42,755 nucleotides of DNA from Corallococcus praedator (GCF_003612125.1 NZ_RAWI01000033.1:1-42755), one strand, 5' to 3'. Shown: positions 7,301 through 16,190, numbered from the stretch's first letter. Notes: generated by a model not told the origin, from the sequence alone. A program made the numbers and translations.

Positions 7301-10300
7301 CGTCGGTGGCCGCCTCCTCCCAGCCGTAGGCGGAGCCCTTCAGCGCCGCCTTCGCGAGCATCGTCACGGCGACGGTGGCCAGCGCCGTGCCCACCAGCAC
7401 CGTGGAGCTGGCCATGAACGAGCCGAACGCCGCCCAGAACCCCACGCCCGCCGGTGGGGCGAAGATGCTCAAGAGCACGCCGATGACGACCGCGATCGCC
7501 ATCACCGCCGCCGTGGCGATGGTCACGACGAAGTCGGTGACGGTGTCCACGTGCTCGCGGTGCATCGTCACCGCTTCGTCGGAGAGCTCCGCCTGGTGGT
7601 CGATGCGGACGGCCTTCTTCTCCCAGTCGTCCTGCCACTTGCGCAGCGTGTCCGCGTTGTAGTCCTTGTCCCCCGGCTTCGGCCGCCGCGACTCGTGCAG
7701 CTCCAGCGCCGCCACCTCGGCGTCGAGCGTGGCCGTCTGGTCGCGCAAAATCTTGAGCGCCGAGCGCGAGAAGATGTTGGACGAATCCAACTCGAAGCCT
7801 TCCCGGCGCTTCGCCCGGGCCAGCTTCTCCCGGGGCGTGACGGCCTCGCCGTAGTCCACCACGTCGAGGATGTCGAAGGCCTCGCGCCCGCTCAGCTCCG
7901 ACTCGATGCGTGCGCGGAAGCGCTCGAACGGGGTGCGCGTGTCGCCGGCGTCGGGCGGGTTGTTCTTCGCCCATTGCTCCGCGATGGCGTTGATCTCCTC
8001 GCGGCTCTTGCCCGCGAGCACCTCCTTGAGGGCGTCCTCGTCGGTGCCGACGCCCTGGACCGCGAACTGCACGACCTCCGCGTCCGTGAGGTAGCCCTTG
8101 GCGAGCAGCGCGTCGACCGCGTCCCGGTCCGCGCCGGACGTGTCGAAGCGGACGGCCTGCTCGAACGTCATCTGGCCGGAGCCGGCGGTCACGTAGCTGG
8201 CGTCGTATTCCGCCGCCAGCGCCTTCATGTTCGCCTGGGCGTGCTCCTGAGCATGGGCCCTCGCCGCGAGGTCGACGTTCTTGCGCTCCTTCGCGAGGCG
8301 CGCCTGCAGCTTCTCCGGGCTCCACTTCTCCAGGAACTCCAGCTCGCTGATGAGTCCCTTCTTGCGGTCCGCGTCCGTGAGCGGGCCCTCGCTCGCGGGT
8401 TTGACCTTCGCCTCGTCCAGCCCGCGCTCGATGTCGATCCGCTCCTGGATGTCCAGGTAGCCGTCGCGGCGCTCATCGGCGATCTGCCGGCGGCCCTCCG
8501 CGGACATCGCGGTGCGGATGATCGTGTCGTCCGCGTAGAAGAAGCTGGTGTGCTCGATGTGGATGCGCGCGGCATCGACCTGCAGGCCCTTGTCGTCCCG
8601 CAGGCCCTCGATGAGCTTGAGCTCGTCGCCGCCCATCTCGTCGCGGTACGCGGCGCTGAGCGCGCTCTCGCCCGAGGCGCGCCCGGTCCAGTCCTTGCCG
8701 TACTGGCGCTCGTAGGCCGCGTCGATGTCCTTGTTGCGCTTGAGCAGCTCCGCCTTCAGCGTCTTGGAGTCCCAGCCGTACTGCTGCGCGTCGGCCTCCG
8801 TCTCCTTGCGGACGCGGTCGTAGACCGCCTCGATGCCCGCGCGGTCCGTGCCCAGGCCGAAGAACCACGAGCCGCGCATGGCGCGGTCCAGCTCGATGGC
8901 GCGCGCGTCCTCGGTGCGGCCCTCCACCAGGGCGTGCATCTCGTCGGCGTCGTGGGTCTTGAGCGAGCCGCTGCGCAGCTCGTCGTCCAACTGGGTGATG
9001 AGGTCGAGGCCGTACTTCTCCTTGTAGGCCTTCTTGATGGCGTCGACCTGCTCGGGCGTCTTGCCGCGCAGCAGGGTGAGGATCGCGGCTTCGTCCGTGC
9101 CCAGGCCGGTGCCCAGGAACGTGCCGTGCATCGCGTCGTCCAGCTCGACGGCGGCGGCCTTGGCGGCGTTGCCGGAGAGCAGGGCCTCCGCCTTGTCCCA
9201 GTCGTGCGTGCTGGTGCTGAAGAAGTCGTCCAGCTCGCTCTTCAGGCGCTCGCGCAGGTTCTCCCCGCCGTTGCGGGACGCGTAGAGCAGCTCGACGTAG
9301 TGGCCCTGGATGGGGGTGAGGTTGGCGAGCGCATCGAAGATCTTCTTCTCTTCGGTGCCCCACGTGTGGTTGACGCCCTGTTCCACCTTCCCGACGATGT
9401 TGAGGGCGTCGCTGCTGAACTGCGGCTTCTGCGCCTCCACCACCGTGCGGACGCGGTCCAGGTCGGTGGCGGCGAGGATCTCCTTCTCCAGCGCCTCCAT
9501 GAGTGGCTTGCGCCGCTGGCCGGCGATGCGCACCGCCAGCCCCTCCGCGAGCGCCTGGACGGCGTCCTTGCCGCCCTTGCCGTAGTAGGTGACGAGGATG
9601 GCCTTCTGCTCCTCGCTCAGGTCCTGGCGCTTCTTGAGGGCTTCGGCGTCCAGCTCCTCGCCCTGGCGCAGGCGCACCTCCGCGAGGAACAGCATGTTCT
9701 TGTCGAGCGACGTCTTGTTCTCGGCGGAGACCGCGGCCTCCCACGCCTTGCTCTCGTCGTGGGCGGAGTCGAGCCAGTCGATGATCCAGCCGAGCAGCCG
9801 GTCCCAGAACCCGCGCTCGTAGCCGATCTGCTTCGCGTGCCAGTCGCGGATGACCTCCTTGGCCTCCTTGCCGGCCCGGCGCAGCTCGTCCTGGTAGCGC
9901 TCCACGCTCTGGTCGATGTCGCGTTTGGCCTTGCTGACGACGGCGCCAATCTCCTTGCGACGGTCGTCGAGCCACTTCTTCGTCGGGCGGTACAGCTCCG
10001 TGGCGGCCTTGAGCTTCGCCGGATCCTCACCGGCGTCCTTCTTGAGCTGCCATTCGTCCTGGAGGGCGGCGAGCTCGTACGCGCGCATCTGGTCGCTCGC
10101 GGCCTTGACGAAGGCTTCCTTGAAGCGCTTGCCGTTCTGGTCGTACCGGACGACCCAGCTGTCCACCTTGGTGTCGACGGCGGCGAGCAGCGCGTCGCGC
10201 TTGCGGCGGGCCTCGGTCAGGTCGACGCCGCCCTTGATGGCGGCGGCCTTGGCCTCCGCCTGGGCATCCAGCGAGGCGCGCACGCGGGCGAGCGAATCGT

Positions 10301-12410
10301 TGAATGTCTTTCCGCTCTCCTCCAGGCTCTGCTTCGCCTCCTCGTGGGCCTTGCTGAGCGTGGCGGTGGTGGCCTCGTGGGAATCGACGAGCGTCTTGCG
10401 GCGGGCCTCGACCTTGGCGTCCAGGTCCTCCTTCTTGATCTGCGCGGCGTCGGCGATGCGCTGGAGTTCGGCGGCGAAGAGGGGACGCTCCGCGGCGATG
10501 AGGCCCACACCCCAGGACGTGTCCAGCCCACCGGGGACATACGCCTCGCGGGCCTTCTGGACGGAGGCGTCGGCGTACCGGTCCGGGGCGGCGAGCAGAC
10601 GCGCCAGCACGTCGCCAATGTCCACGCGGGCGAAGTCGGGGACGTTGATGGGCGCGGGCGCCGCCTCTTCGATGACGGTGACGCCCTTCGCGGGTTCCTT
10701 GGGGGCGACCTTCGCCTTCTTCTGCTTTTCGGCCGCGTCGGTGATCTTCTTCTCGAGGAGCGTCCAGTCCTTGAGCTTCTCCGGGTCGGTGGGCTTGGGG
10801 CCGCCGGGCTTGTAGACGAGGTCCCCCAGCGGGCCCTTGATGAGCAGGTGCCCTCCGTCGTCGCGGATGAGCTGCGCGCCAATCTCCGGCACGTGGCCCA
10901 GCGGACTCTTCTGAAGGTCGGGGAGCGTGGCTTCGCGGACCTCCAGCTTGCGGTCGCATTTCGCGTCGACGAGGGAGGAGGCCTTGCCGGTGGGATCATC
11001 CGGGATGGCCGGCAGGTCCTTCGGCTGCTTCGCCGGGGTGATGGCCTTCTTGCCTTCGTCCTCAAGCTGCTTGAGCCGCGCGGCGCGGACCGCGTTCGGG
11101 TCCACCGCGGCCTGTTGGACCTTGAAGGTATAGCGGGGCGCCGGAGGCAGTTGGGGTTGGGGGACCTTCTCGGTGGTGCTGGCGATGCGGCCCTTCCATG
11201 CCGCCAGGGCGCCCTCGTCCGCGCTGGGGCCCGGCCCCGGCGCGGGACTGACCGTCGCGGGCGCCTCCGCGATGGGCTCGGGAGGAGGCGCCGGGAGCAC
11301 GGCGGGCGTCGTGGCTTCGGCGGGGAGGACGCCGCTGGTATCCGGCGCGGTCTGGAGGCCCTTCTGGACGCCCTGGACGCCCTGGGCGTGGGCCTCGGCC
11401 AGCTGCTTCGTCGCCGCCACCGCCGCGGGGACTTCCGCGGAGACGGCGGGAGGCGTCTCGGCGGTGCGGCCAGTGTCGGCGGTGGCGTCGGGTTGGGGGA
11501 GGGGCGGCTTCGTGGCGGGCGTGGGTCCCTTCGTGCCCGGTGCGGCCGGGCGGATCGTGATGCGCACGTCGCCCCGTCCCGACAGCACACTCAAGACGGT
11601 GTCGAGCCTGGCGACCTCGCCCATGCTCCCGGGCTCGGGCCCTGCTTCGAGGGGCGTGGGGGGCGGCTCGGGAGTGGTCTCCTCTCCGCCCACGCCCGGC
11701 GTATCGACGGTGGTGTCCGTGTCCGAAGCGGCAGCCGGTGACGTGCTGCCGCCCAGGCCCGCGGCGTCCGTGCCACCGGGCGTCGCACCCCTCGCGGAGA
11801 CGTCGGCACCGGCCCCCGTCACGGCGGTCGCGCCATCGAGCGTCGCACCGCTCGCGGAGACGTCGGCACGGGCCCGGGCTTCGGCGAGCCACGCGGCGGT
11901 GTCCGCGAGTTCTTCCGCGGAGCCAGGAGGTAGCACGGCGGTGCGGGCCGCCGCGCGCCGTCGCGCCTCTTCCTCCTGCGCAGCGACGGTGGGGGCCTGG
12001 GCCGCACCGTCCGCCTCCGCGAGCCCGGTGTGCGGCTGGGGCGCGAGTCCGGCGATGCCCGCCTCGGCATCCAGGGCGCCCGGCTCGGACAGCAGGCCCA
12101 CTTCGGGAGGATGCGCGGGGCACGGGTCGAAGAGGTGGGAGCGGGGCCCGCTCAGCGTCCGCCACGCCGGATCATTCACCCGGCGCCCCAGGTCGCGCGC
12201 CGTGTCGCGCAGCACCTGACCGGAGACACCGGGGCCCGTGCCCTTCAGCGAGGCGAGGCGGGACGCCAGCTCCCGGGCGGGGTTGGAGGACGCGGGCCCC
12301 CGGGGAACGACGCCCGGCTTGCGGGGGAGCGGGGACGAAGGGGTGCGTCCGGAAGTCTTCCGGGTCGCGGCCTTGATGGACGCCCTCGTACCCTGTTCAC
12401 GGATGCGCAC
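4371..12410 (-). CDS. Giant annexin-repeat protein with candidate metallopeptidase and nuclease modules
   Basis: 2,679 residues, GTG start 30 bp after the ATPase gene, no signal peptide. Layout: 1-426 Pro/Ala/Thr-rich, low complexity; about 640-880 long charged helices; about 1084-1484 annexin-like repeats (GLGTDE at 1103, GLGTDR at 1185, GVGTDE at 1453; the first continues AYKEKYGLDL...DELRSG); hydrophobic segments at about 1627-1651 and 1657-1686 followed by a Gly/Ala-rich stretch to about 1807; E1937-E-G-L-H1941 with E-I-D-A-Q-E at 1984-1989; G-F-D2242...E2263-V-K2265 like a PD-(D/E)XK nuclease; and a C-terminal H2608-E-S-R-H2612 with E2659-A-D-A-E, a gluzincin-like zinc site. This fits a polymorphic-toxin or injected effector architecture (inference). 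It is cotranscribed with an AAA+/DUF4255 fusion. No DUF4157 domain was recognised. Confidence 0.85.
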   Translation of the reverse strand: MRIREQGTRASIKAATRKTSGRTPSSPLPRKPGVVPRGPASSNPARELASRLASLKGTGPGVSGQVLRDTARDLGRRVNDPAWRTLSGPRSHLFDPCPAHPPEVGLLSEPGALDAEAGIAGLAPQPHTGLAEADGAAQAPTVAAQEEEARRRAAARTAVLPPGSAEELADTAAWLAEARARADVSASGATLDGATAVTGAGADVSARGATPGGTDAAGLGGSTSPAAASDTDTTVDTPGVGGEETTPEPPPTPLEAGPEPGSMGEVARLDTVLSVLSGRGDVRITIRPAAPGTKGPTPATKPPLPQPDATADTGRTAETPPAVSAEVPAAVAATKQLAEAHAQGVQGVQKGLQTAPDTSGVLPAEATTPAVLPAPPPEPIAEAPATVSPAPGPGPSADEGALAAWKGRIASTTEKVPQPQLPPAPRYTFKVQQAAVDPNAVRAARLKQLEDEGKKAITPAKQPKDLPAIPDDPTGKASSLVDAKCDRKLEVREATLPDLQKSPLGHVPEIGAQLIRDDGGHLLIKGPLGDLVYKPGGPKPTDPEKLKDWTLLEKKITDAAEKQKKAKVAPKEPAKGVTVIEEAAPAPINVPDFARVDIGDVLARLLAAPDRYADASVQKAREAYVPGGLDTSWGVGLIAAERPLFAAELQRIADAAQIKKEDLDAKVEARRKTLVDSHEATTATLSKAHEEAKQSLEESGKTFNDSLARVRASLDAQAEAKAAAIKGGVDLTEARRKRDALLAAVDTKVDSWVVRYDQNGKRFKEAFVKAASDQMRAYELAALQDEWQLKKDAGEDPAKLKAATELYRPTKKWLDDRRKEIGAVVSKAKRDIDQSVERYQDELRRAGKEAKEVIRDWHAKQIGYERGFWDRLLGWIIDWLDSAHDESKAWEAAVSAENKTSLDKNMLFLAEVRLRQGEELDAEALKKRQDLSEEQKAILVTYYGKGGKDAVQALAEGLAVRIAGQRRKPLMEALEKEILAATDLDRVRTVVEAQKPQFSSDALNIVGKVEQGVNHTWGTEEKKIFDALANLTPIQGHYVELLYASRNGGENLRERLKSELDDFFSTSTHDWDKAEALLSGNAAKAAAVELDDAMHGTFLGTGLGTDEAAILTLLRGKTPEQVDAIKKAYKEKYGLDLITQLDDELRSGSLKTHDADEMHALVEGRTEDARAIELDRAMRGSWFFGLGTDRAGIEAVYDRVRKETEADAQQYGWDSKTLKAELLKRNKDIDAAYERQYGKDWTGRASGESALSAAYRDEMGGDELKLIEGLRDDKGLQVDAARIHIEHTSFFYADDTIIRTAMSAEGRRQIADERRDGYLDIQERIDIERGLDEAKVKPASEGPLTDADRKKGLISELEFLEKWSPEKLQARLAKERKNVDLAARAHAQEHAQANMKALAAEYDASYVTAGSGQMTFEQAVRFDTSGADRDAVDALLAKGYLTDAEVVQFAVQGVGTDEDALKEVLAGKSREEINAIAEQWAKNNPPDAGDTRTPFERFRARIESELSGREAFDILDVVDYGEAVTPREKLARAKRREGFELDSSNIFSRSALKILRDQTATLDAEVAALELHESRRPKPGDKDYNADTLRKWQDDWEKKAVRIDHQAELSDEAVTMHREHVDTVTDFVVTIATAAVMAIAVVIGVLLSIFAPPAGVGFWAAFGSFMASSTVLVGTALATVAVTMLAKAALKGSAYGWEEAATDAGVGAVDVLTSVATAGMGSRLLKMGFLARMAGEGGVMARMTAHGLAQGAEGLVQSVPSAFLGNVLNDENYKGGNALLNVLAGTAMQAAPGALISGGLGALGGISKPRAPPPRTHDLLAFRGTPKERLTLFKKWKVENPAGGMKEFLREFDDGLLKQMSGDFDKKQLQRTMRKELLEHVPPAQRKAFANTPIEMLSKEDFEALTGSKSAEAVTMFRRGKPTIVFKAGADLAALGEEGLHLLQRHDKATRELVQALDETALRHWDRLPVEKQFELYRKKLLLEIDAQESLLASLEAKRGVSMEPGEAARRIERGERSLGNLRKRLGEVDAFTPSELAEFGQGTRTKPQYLNEPPRLFSKKEPPVPPQAPELPEAKAPEVKPETWPQTSQVHPNQDVGAYSLKRPEVDDPNIQTLERTPLSKEQLKRTTTPVGAGESLEQVGPAWEELKFDRKRRVSEKRYYRLVEKTNAQGQKELFEEILSARKSPRWEKRGGFVNKEGGELEKGASRRMTEEILGDRLGPGKEFQRVTFKPKGEQGSGFDELLFQFDDGVNPTRADIHIVEVKGGKQDPKFRKFTSVGENLLSNMELLREALDNENWTRLHQLGPTHVAKLKDAIDQWRVQIELRIGPRTKMPGKSLAARIDRVANAWRKLDLLAQKLPPGIEDRTLVKQLKRDLKASFKSGRVPEVEKALQAVEDALDGTTPGTGMFSKHGIDPGPRPRLVRGLDPTATAGAITRIDARFERPPPVVMPPTGSDVANAATGLGDVHRVRTVVPGVGVLGWGGFDISLSQQWSARKFMEFERVQLREIRDRLKQIPELDPRKFSSLRPLEREQALREAAEITLDALGIPKSRRPDILFKNLRGDYGYMSWNFRRLRSGRLRPYRKRGRLVIATGLSVGDAVGTIVHESRHYYQAYQAYQLSLGRSSHPLAGAWAGNLPGSGGAYFQAGARYYSQPIEADAETFGRRLIDLLPGRWPP

Positions 12411-12440
12411 GGTCCCCCCGCACCATCAGTGAAGAAAACG

Positions 12441-14798
12441 CTAGGTCATCTCCACGTCCAGCACCAGGGAGGCCCGGATGGGATGTCCGTGACTGCTCCA
12501 AAAGCGATGGAGGAGGTCGAAGTCGTAGCTCTCCTGCACGCGGGGGGTGAGCTTGCGACCATCCAGCTCATGGGGAAGTCCGCGCGTGAGCAGTCCATGC
12601 AGGACGCCCAGCAGCTCGTGTTCCTCCTCGGCGCGGTTGGACCAGGCGGAGACGATGAGGCCCAGGCGCAGGGCCCCGTTCTGCGTGACGGCCAGCCGGT
12701 AGAGCGCGAGCGAGACCGCGGGCCGCTTTCCCGCCAGGGCCTCCCGGGTGGGAGAGCCGTGCAGGATGTGGATCTCCTTGAGGAAGTGTTGGCGAAGCTG
12801 CGTGTCCAGTGCCTCCTGGAACACCTCCGCCACGCGGCGCAGGCGCGTGCCCGCGTCGCCGGGGCTCTCCGCCTCCGGGCGCCGTGACAGCCGGCCCAGC
12901 TCATACAGCTCCAGCGCGACGGCGCGCTCCAGGTGGTCCTGGCACAGCGGGGCCCCGGCCTGCTCCGCGAGGAAGATGCCCTTGAGGGCGGCGTTGCGGA
13001 TGTCCCCGCCCGCCAGCCGGTGCCGCTGGGCGAGCCCCGCGAGGTCGAGCGCTCCCTCGCGCGGCACCCCTTGGGGAAGCATCAACTCCCAGATGCGGCG
13101 GCGCTCGTCGACCTCGGGGAAGGGGAACTCGATGCGCGCGTGGAAGCGGCGCAGGAAGGCTTCGTCGATGGCCGTTTGCAGGTTGGTGGCCAGGATGATG
13201 AGGCCGTCGTGTCGCTCGATGCGCTGGAGCAGGAAGCCCACCTCCAGGTTGGCGAACCGGTCATTGGCGTTGCTGACCTCGGTGCGGGCGGAGAAGAGTG
13301 AATCCGCCTCGTCGAAGAACAGCACGGCGCCCGAGCGCTCTCCGTGGGTGAGGACCTCGTCGATGTTCTTCTCCGTCTCGCCCACGTACTTGCTGACGAG
13401 CCGGGACAGGTCCACGACGTAGAGCGGCCGGCCCACGGCGTGCGCGATGACCTCCGCGGCCAACGTCTTGCCCGTGCCGGAGCGGCCGGAGAACAGCGCC
13501 ACGGGCCCGGTGTGGAGCCGGAAGCGGCGCAGGAGCCCGCGCTCCTCGGCGACGCGGTCGCGCTGGGCCACGTAGAACAGCAGCCGCTCCAGGGCCTCGC
13601 GGGTGGTGTCCCGGACCACGAGGTCCGCGAACGTCCGGGACGTCTCCAGCCGGTAGCCATGGCGCAGCGGCACCTGGACCCGCCGGGACGCGGCGGCACG
13701 AAGCGCCTCCGCATCCCCCCCGGGGGCCGCGTCGAAAGCGGCACGAACCTCCTGCCGTCCCCCCCGGAAGCTGGAAGCCAGACGTCCGGCGTCGGCCTCG
13801 TCCAATGACAGACCCCGCGCCAGGGCCTCCTCGCGCCACAGGGCCCGCCGCTGGGTGAAGCCCAGGGCGGGCGCTTCATGGTGGGGAACGGCGACGGGCT
13901 GGGCGGAATCACACATCACCAGCGCCCGGCCCCCGAAGCGTGAACACAGCCCTGAGAGGGTTTCCGTGACGGACAGCGCGAGACTCCGCTCACACCCGGC
14001 CAGGTCCACGGCCAGCACGACCCCACGCACGCAGGCCATGCGCCACAGGGCCCGAGCTGCCCCGGTGGACTCCAGGGCACCGGCCCAGCGGGCGACGACC
14101 AGGGAGGTGCCCGCGTGGGACGCGAAGTCCAGCGCCACGCCCAGGCGTTCCCCTTCGCCATGCACCACGGCGAAGGAACCGGCGCCACGCGGATCCGGTG
14201 GTTGAACGGGCTCCGTGTCGTGCCACTCCAGGGGCATGTCGCCCAGGACGGAGGGCCGGGGCAATTCCAGCAGCGCTTCGAGCACCTCCGGCGCCAGGTC
14301 CACGGGGCGGAGCAGGGGAGGAAAGGCGCCCAGGCCCGTCTGCAACAGCCCCCCGCCGACGAGCAGGCCGCTCTCGGTCAGCGACGTGTGCAGCCGCTGC
14401 GCGCGGGCGGGCGTGCGACCCAGGACGGTGAAGAGCAACCGCTCCACGTTCCATCCCTGGGCGGTGTCGTCCTGGAGCACGGCGAACAGGCGCGGGTAGC
14501 GCGGCTCCAGGTGCGCCGCGAGCAGGACGAGCAGCGCCTCCTCCTCCACGGCCTCCAGCCGCAGCGACGCCCGCAGCCGAGCGAAGGGCAGGGGAGGTGA
14601 GGCCGCCAACAGCGGCGTCTCTGGGAGCGCCGTGCTGAAGGCAAGCTCGGCGGAGGGCGTCCGCACGGTGGCGCGAACCGCGTCCCAGCCCCCTTCCGCC
14701 TCACCCCGGAGCTTCGAGGCACGTGCTTCCTCCAGGTCACAGACCTGGACCAGCAGCGCATCCAGACGCGTGAGCGTCTCCCCCCACGATGATCCCAT
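12441..14798 (-). CDS. AAA+ ATPase fused to a DUF4255/Pvc16-like C-terminal domain
   Basis: 785 residues; ATG 14798 follows a GGAGG site at ideal spacing, so longer starts (14861, 14822) are rejected. Residues 1-400 hold a divergent N-terminal ATPase-like or helical region. A canonical AAA+ core follows: Walker A GRSGTGKT (438-445, K444), Walker B FFDEAD (494-499), sensor-1 region IILATNLQ, and a lid with GGDIRNAALKG. From about 650 the sequence changes to a domain resembling DUF4255, the N-terminal domain of tube-capping Pvc16/Afp16 proteins (LALYRLAV, LIVSAWS, EEEHELLGVLHGLL, RFWSSHG). In extracellular contractile injection systems ATPase and DUF4255 are normally separate genes. First gene of the five-gene operon; role in assembling or loading the giant protein is inferred. 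Confidence 0.85.
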   Translation of the reverse strand: MGSSWGETLTRLDALLVQVCDLEEARASKLRGEAEGGWDAVRATVRTPSAELAFSTALPETPLLAASPPLPFARLRASLRLEAVEEEALLVLLAAHLEPRYPRLFAVLQDDTAQGWNVERLLFTVLGRTPARAQRLHTSLTESGLLVGGGLLQTGLGAFPPLLRPVDLAPEVLEALLELPRPSVLGDMPLEWHDTEPVQPPDPRGAGSFAVVHGEGERLGVALDFASHAGTSLVVARWAGALESTGAARALWRMACVRGVVLAVDLAGCERSLALSVTETLSGLCSRFGGRALVMCDSAQPVAVPHHEAPALGFTQRRALWREEALARGLSLDEADAGRLASSFRGGRQEVRAAFDAAPGGDAEALRAAASRRVQVPLRHGYRLETSRTFADLVVRDTTREALERLLFYVAQRDRVAEERGLLRRFRLHTGPVALFSGRSGTGKTLAAEVIAHAVGRPLYVVDLSRLVSKYVGETEKNIDEVLTHGERSGAVLFFDEADSLFSARTEVSNANDRFANLEVGFLLQRIERHDGLIILATNLQTAIDEAFLRRFHARIEFPFPEVDERRRIWELMLPQGVPREGALDLAGLAQRHRLAGGDIRNAALKGIFLAEQAGAPLCQDHLERAVALELYELGRLSRRPEAESPGDAGTRLRRVAEVFQEALDTQLRQHFLKEIHILHGSPTREALAGKRPAVSLALYRLAVTQNGALRLGLIVSAWSNRAEEEHELLGVLHGLLTRGLPHELDGRKLTPRVQESYDFDLLHRFWSSHGHPIRASLVLDVEMT

Positions 14799-14843
14799 CG
14801 GGCGCCTCCAACCCGCGAGCATACGGCGGGCCGCCCTGCCACC

Positions 14844-14874
14844 CCATTGGTATTCCTCCAATGGATTGGAGGAA
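14844..14874. promoter_or_regulatory. Nested palindromes in the divergent ATPase/flavin-reductase gap
   Basis: Positions 14853-14874 are a perfect 22-bp palindrome with 10-bp arms TTCCTCCAAT/ATTGGAGGAA around a GG centre. A second inverted repeat, CCATTGG (14844-14850) and CCAATGG (14858-14864), interlocks with it. The two share bases, so they could be alternative sites or two overlapping operators. The palindrome lies 55 bp upstream of the ATPase start and 40 bp upstream of the flavin reductase start, so a bound regulator could control either or both. No regulator gene is adjacent. Confidence 0.65.
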
Positions 14875-14914
14875 CTGCTGACCCGGTGGCGGTGCAGGTG
14901 GTAGAGACCAGCAC

Positions 14915-15415
14915 ATGAGTCAGAGCGGTCCTGAAGGGGTGTCGGCCCTGGACTTCCGGGAGGCGATGTCCCGGTGGGCGAGCGGGGTGGCGGTGGTGTC
15001 GGTCCGTGACGCGGAGGGTGTCGCGGCCACGACAGTCAGCTCCTTCAGCTCGCTGTCGCTGAGCCCGCCGCTGGTGGTGCTGGCCCTCCAACAGACGTCC
15101 CGGACCCTGAAGCGCGTGGAGGCCGCCGGCCGCTTCAGCGTGAGCGTCCTGTCCACCGCCCAACGGGAGATTTCGGTCCGCTGCGCGAAGGGAGACGCGG
15201 AGGGGCTGGCGTTCGACGAGCGGGCCTTCGTGCAGGACAGCCTGGCAGGCCTGGGCTGCGATGTGTTGGATGTGCACCGTTACGGCGATCACCTGTTGCT
15301 GGTGGGACGCGTGGTGGGCATCCAGCGGGGTGTGGAAGGGGATCCGCTGGTCTACTGGAACCGGGGTTATCGCGCGGTGACGGCGCATCCGGATCCGGAG
15401 CCGACGCGGAAGTAG
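14915..15415 (+). CDS. Flavin reductase-like domain protein
   Basis: 166 residues of the FMN-binding split-barrel flavin reductase family (HpaC/DIM6 type). Diagnostic segments are the N-terminal FREAMSRWASGVAVVSV, the flavin-contacting AATTVSSFSSLSLSPPLVVLAL, and SRTLKRVEAAGRFSVSVL; the C-terminal part carries GDHLLLVGRVVG and YWNRGYR. Family members pass electrons from NAD(P)H to free or bound FMN/FAD, often for a two-component monooxygenase, but no oxygenase partner is seen nearby. Length is normal. The ribosome-binding site is weak (GTAGAGACC). It is divergent from the ATPase operon and 46 bp upstream of the superoxide dismutase gene, with which it may be cotranscribed. Confidence 0.88.
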   Translation: MSQSGPEGVSALDFREAMSRWASGVAVVSVRDAEGVAATTVSSFSSLSLSPPLVVLALQQTSRTLKRVEAAGRFSVSVLSTAQREISVRCAKGDAEGLAFDERAFVQDSLAGLGCDVLDVHRYGDHLLLVGRVVGIQRGVEGDPLVYWNRGYRAVTAHPDPEPTRK

Positions 15416-15461
15416 CAGACGAACAGCAGCACATTCACCACATACCGAAAGGACGTACCCG

Positions 15462-16070
<609 letters not shown>

Positions 16071-16083
16071 CTCAACCGTTGAA

Positions 16084-16130
16084 GAGAACCGCGCGGCCCG
16101 GTCGGCACGGTCCGGTGTGGCGCGGTTCTC
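16084..16130 (+). terminator. Strong hairpin after sodB
   Basis: Perfect 11-bp stem GAGAACCGCGC/GCGCGGTTCTC with a 25-nt GC-rich loop, beginning 13 nt past the sodB stop. No T-tract follows. Position and strength make it the likely sodB terminator. Confidence 0.7.
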
Positions 16131-16178
16131 CGCGGAAGGAGCAACCTGTCGGGTGGTCGAAATCCTGGAGGGCTCCTG

Positions 16179-16190
16179 TAGTGTCCGTTA
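16179..16190 (+). promoter_or_regulatory. Candidate leaderless -10 element of the PLD-like gene
   Basis: TAGTGT fits TANNNT and is exactly 6 nt before the ATG at 16191, the spacing expected of a leaderless transcript. No Shine-Dalgarno is close (GGAGGG is about 17 nt upstream of the ATG). No clear -35 seen. The same arrangement precedes the genes at 25288 and 25910. Confidence 0.35.

Noticed and set aside
5991-11741. Very long open frame on the plus strand opposite the giant toxin-like gene
   Set aside because: Its product is low-complexity, Arg/Leu/Gly-rich and arises because GC-rich third positions suppress stops on the opposite strand. The minus-strand frame shows real domains and motifs.
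4371-12410. Idea that the giant is a DUF4157 (eCIS core) protein
   Set aside because: DUF4157 normally has an N-terminal HExxH; the N-terminus here is Pro/Ala/Thr-rich without that motif. The HExxH is at the C-terminus.
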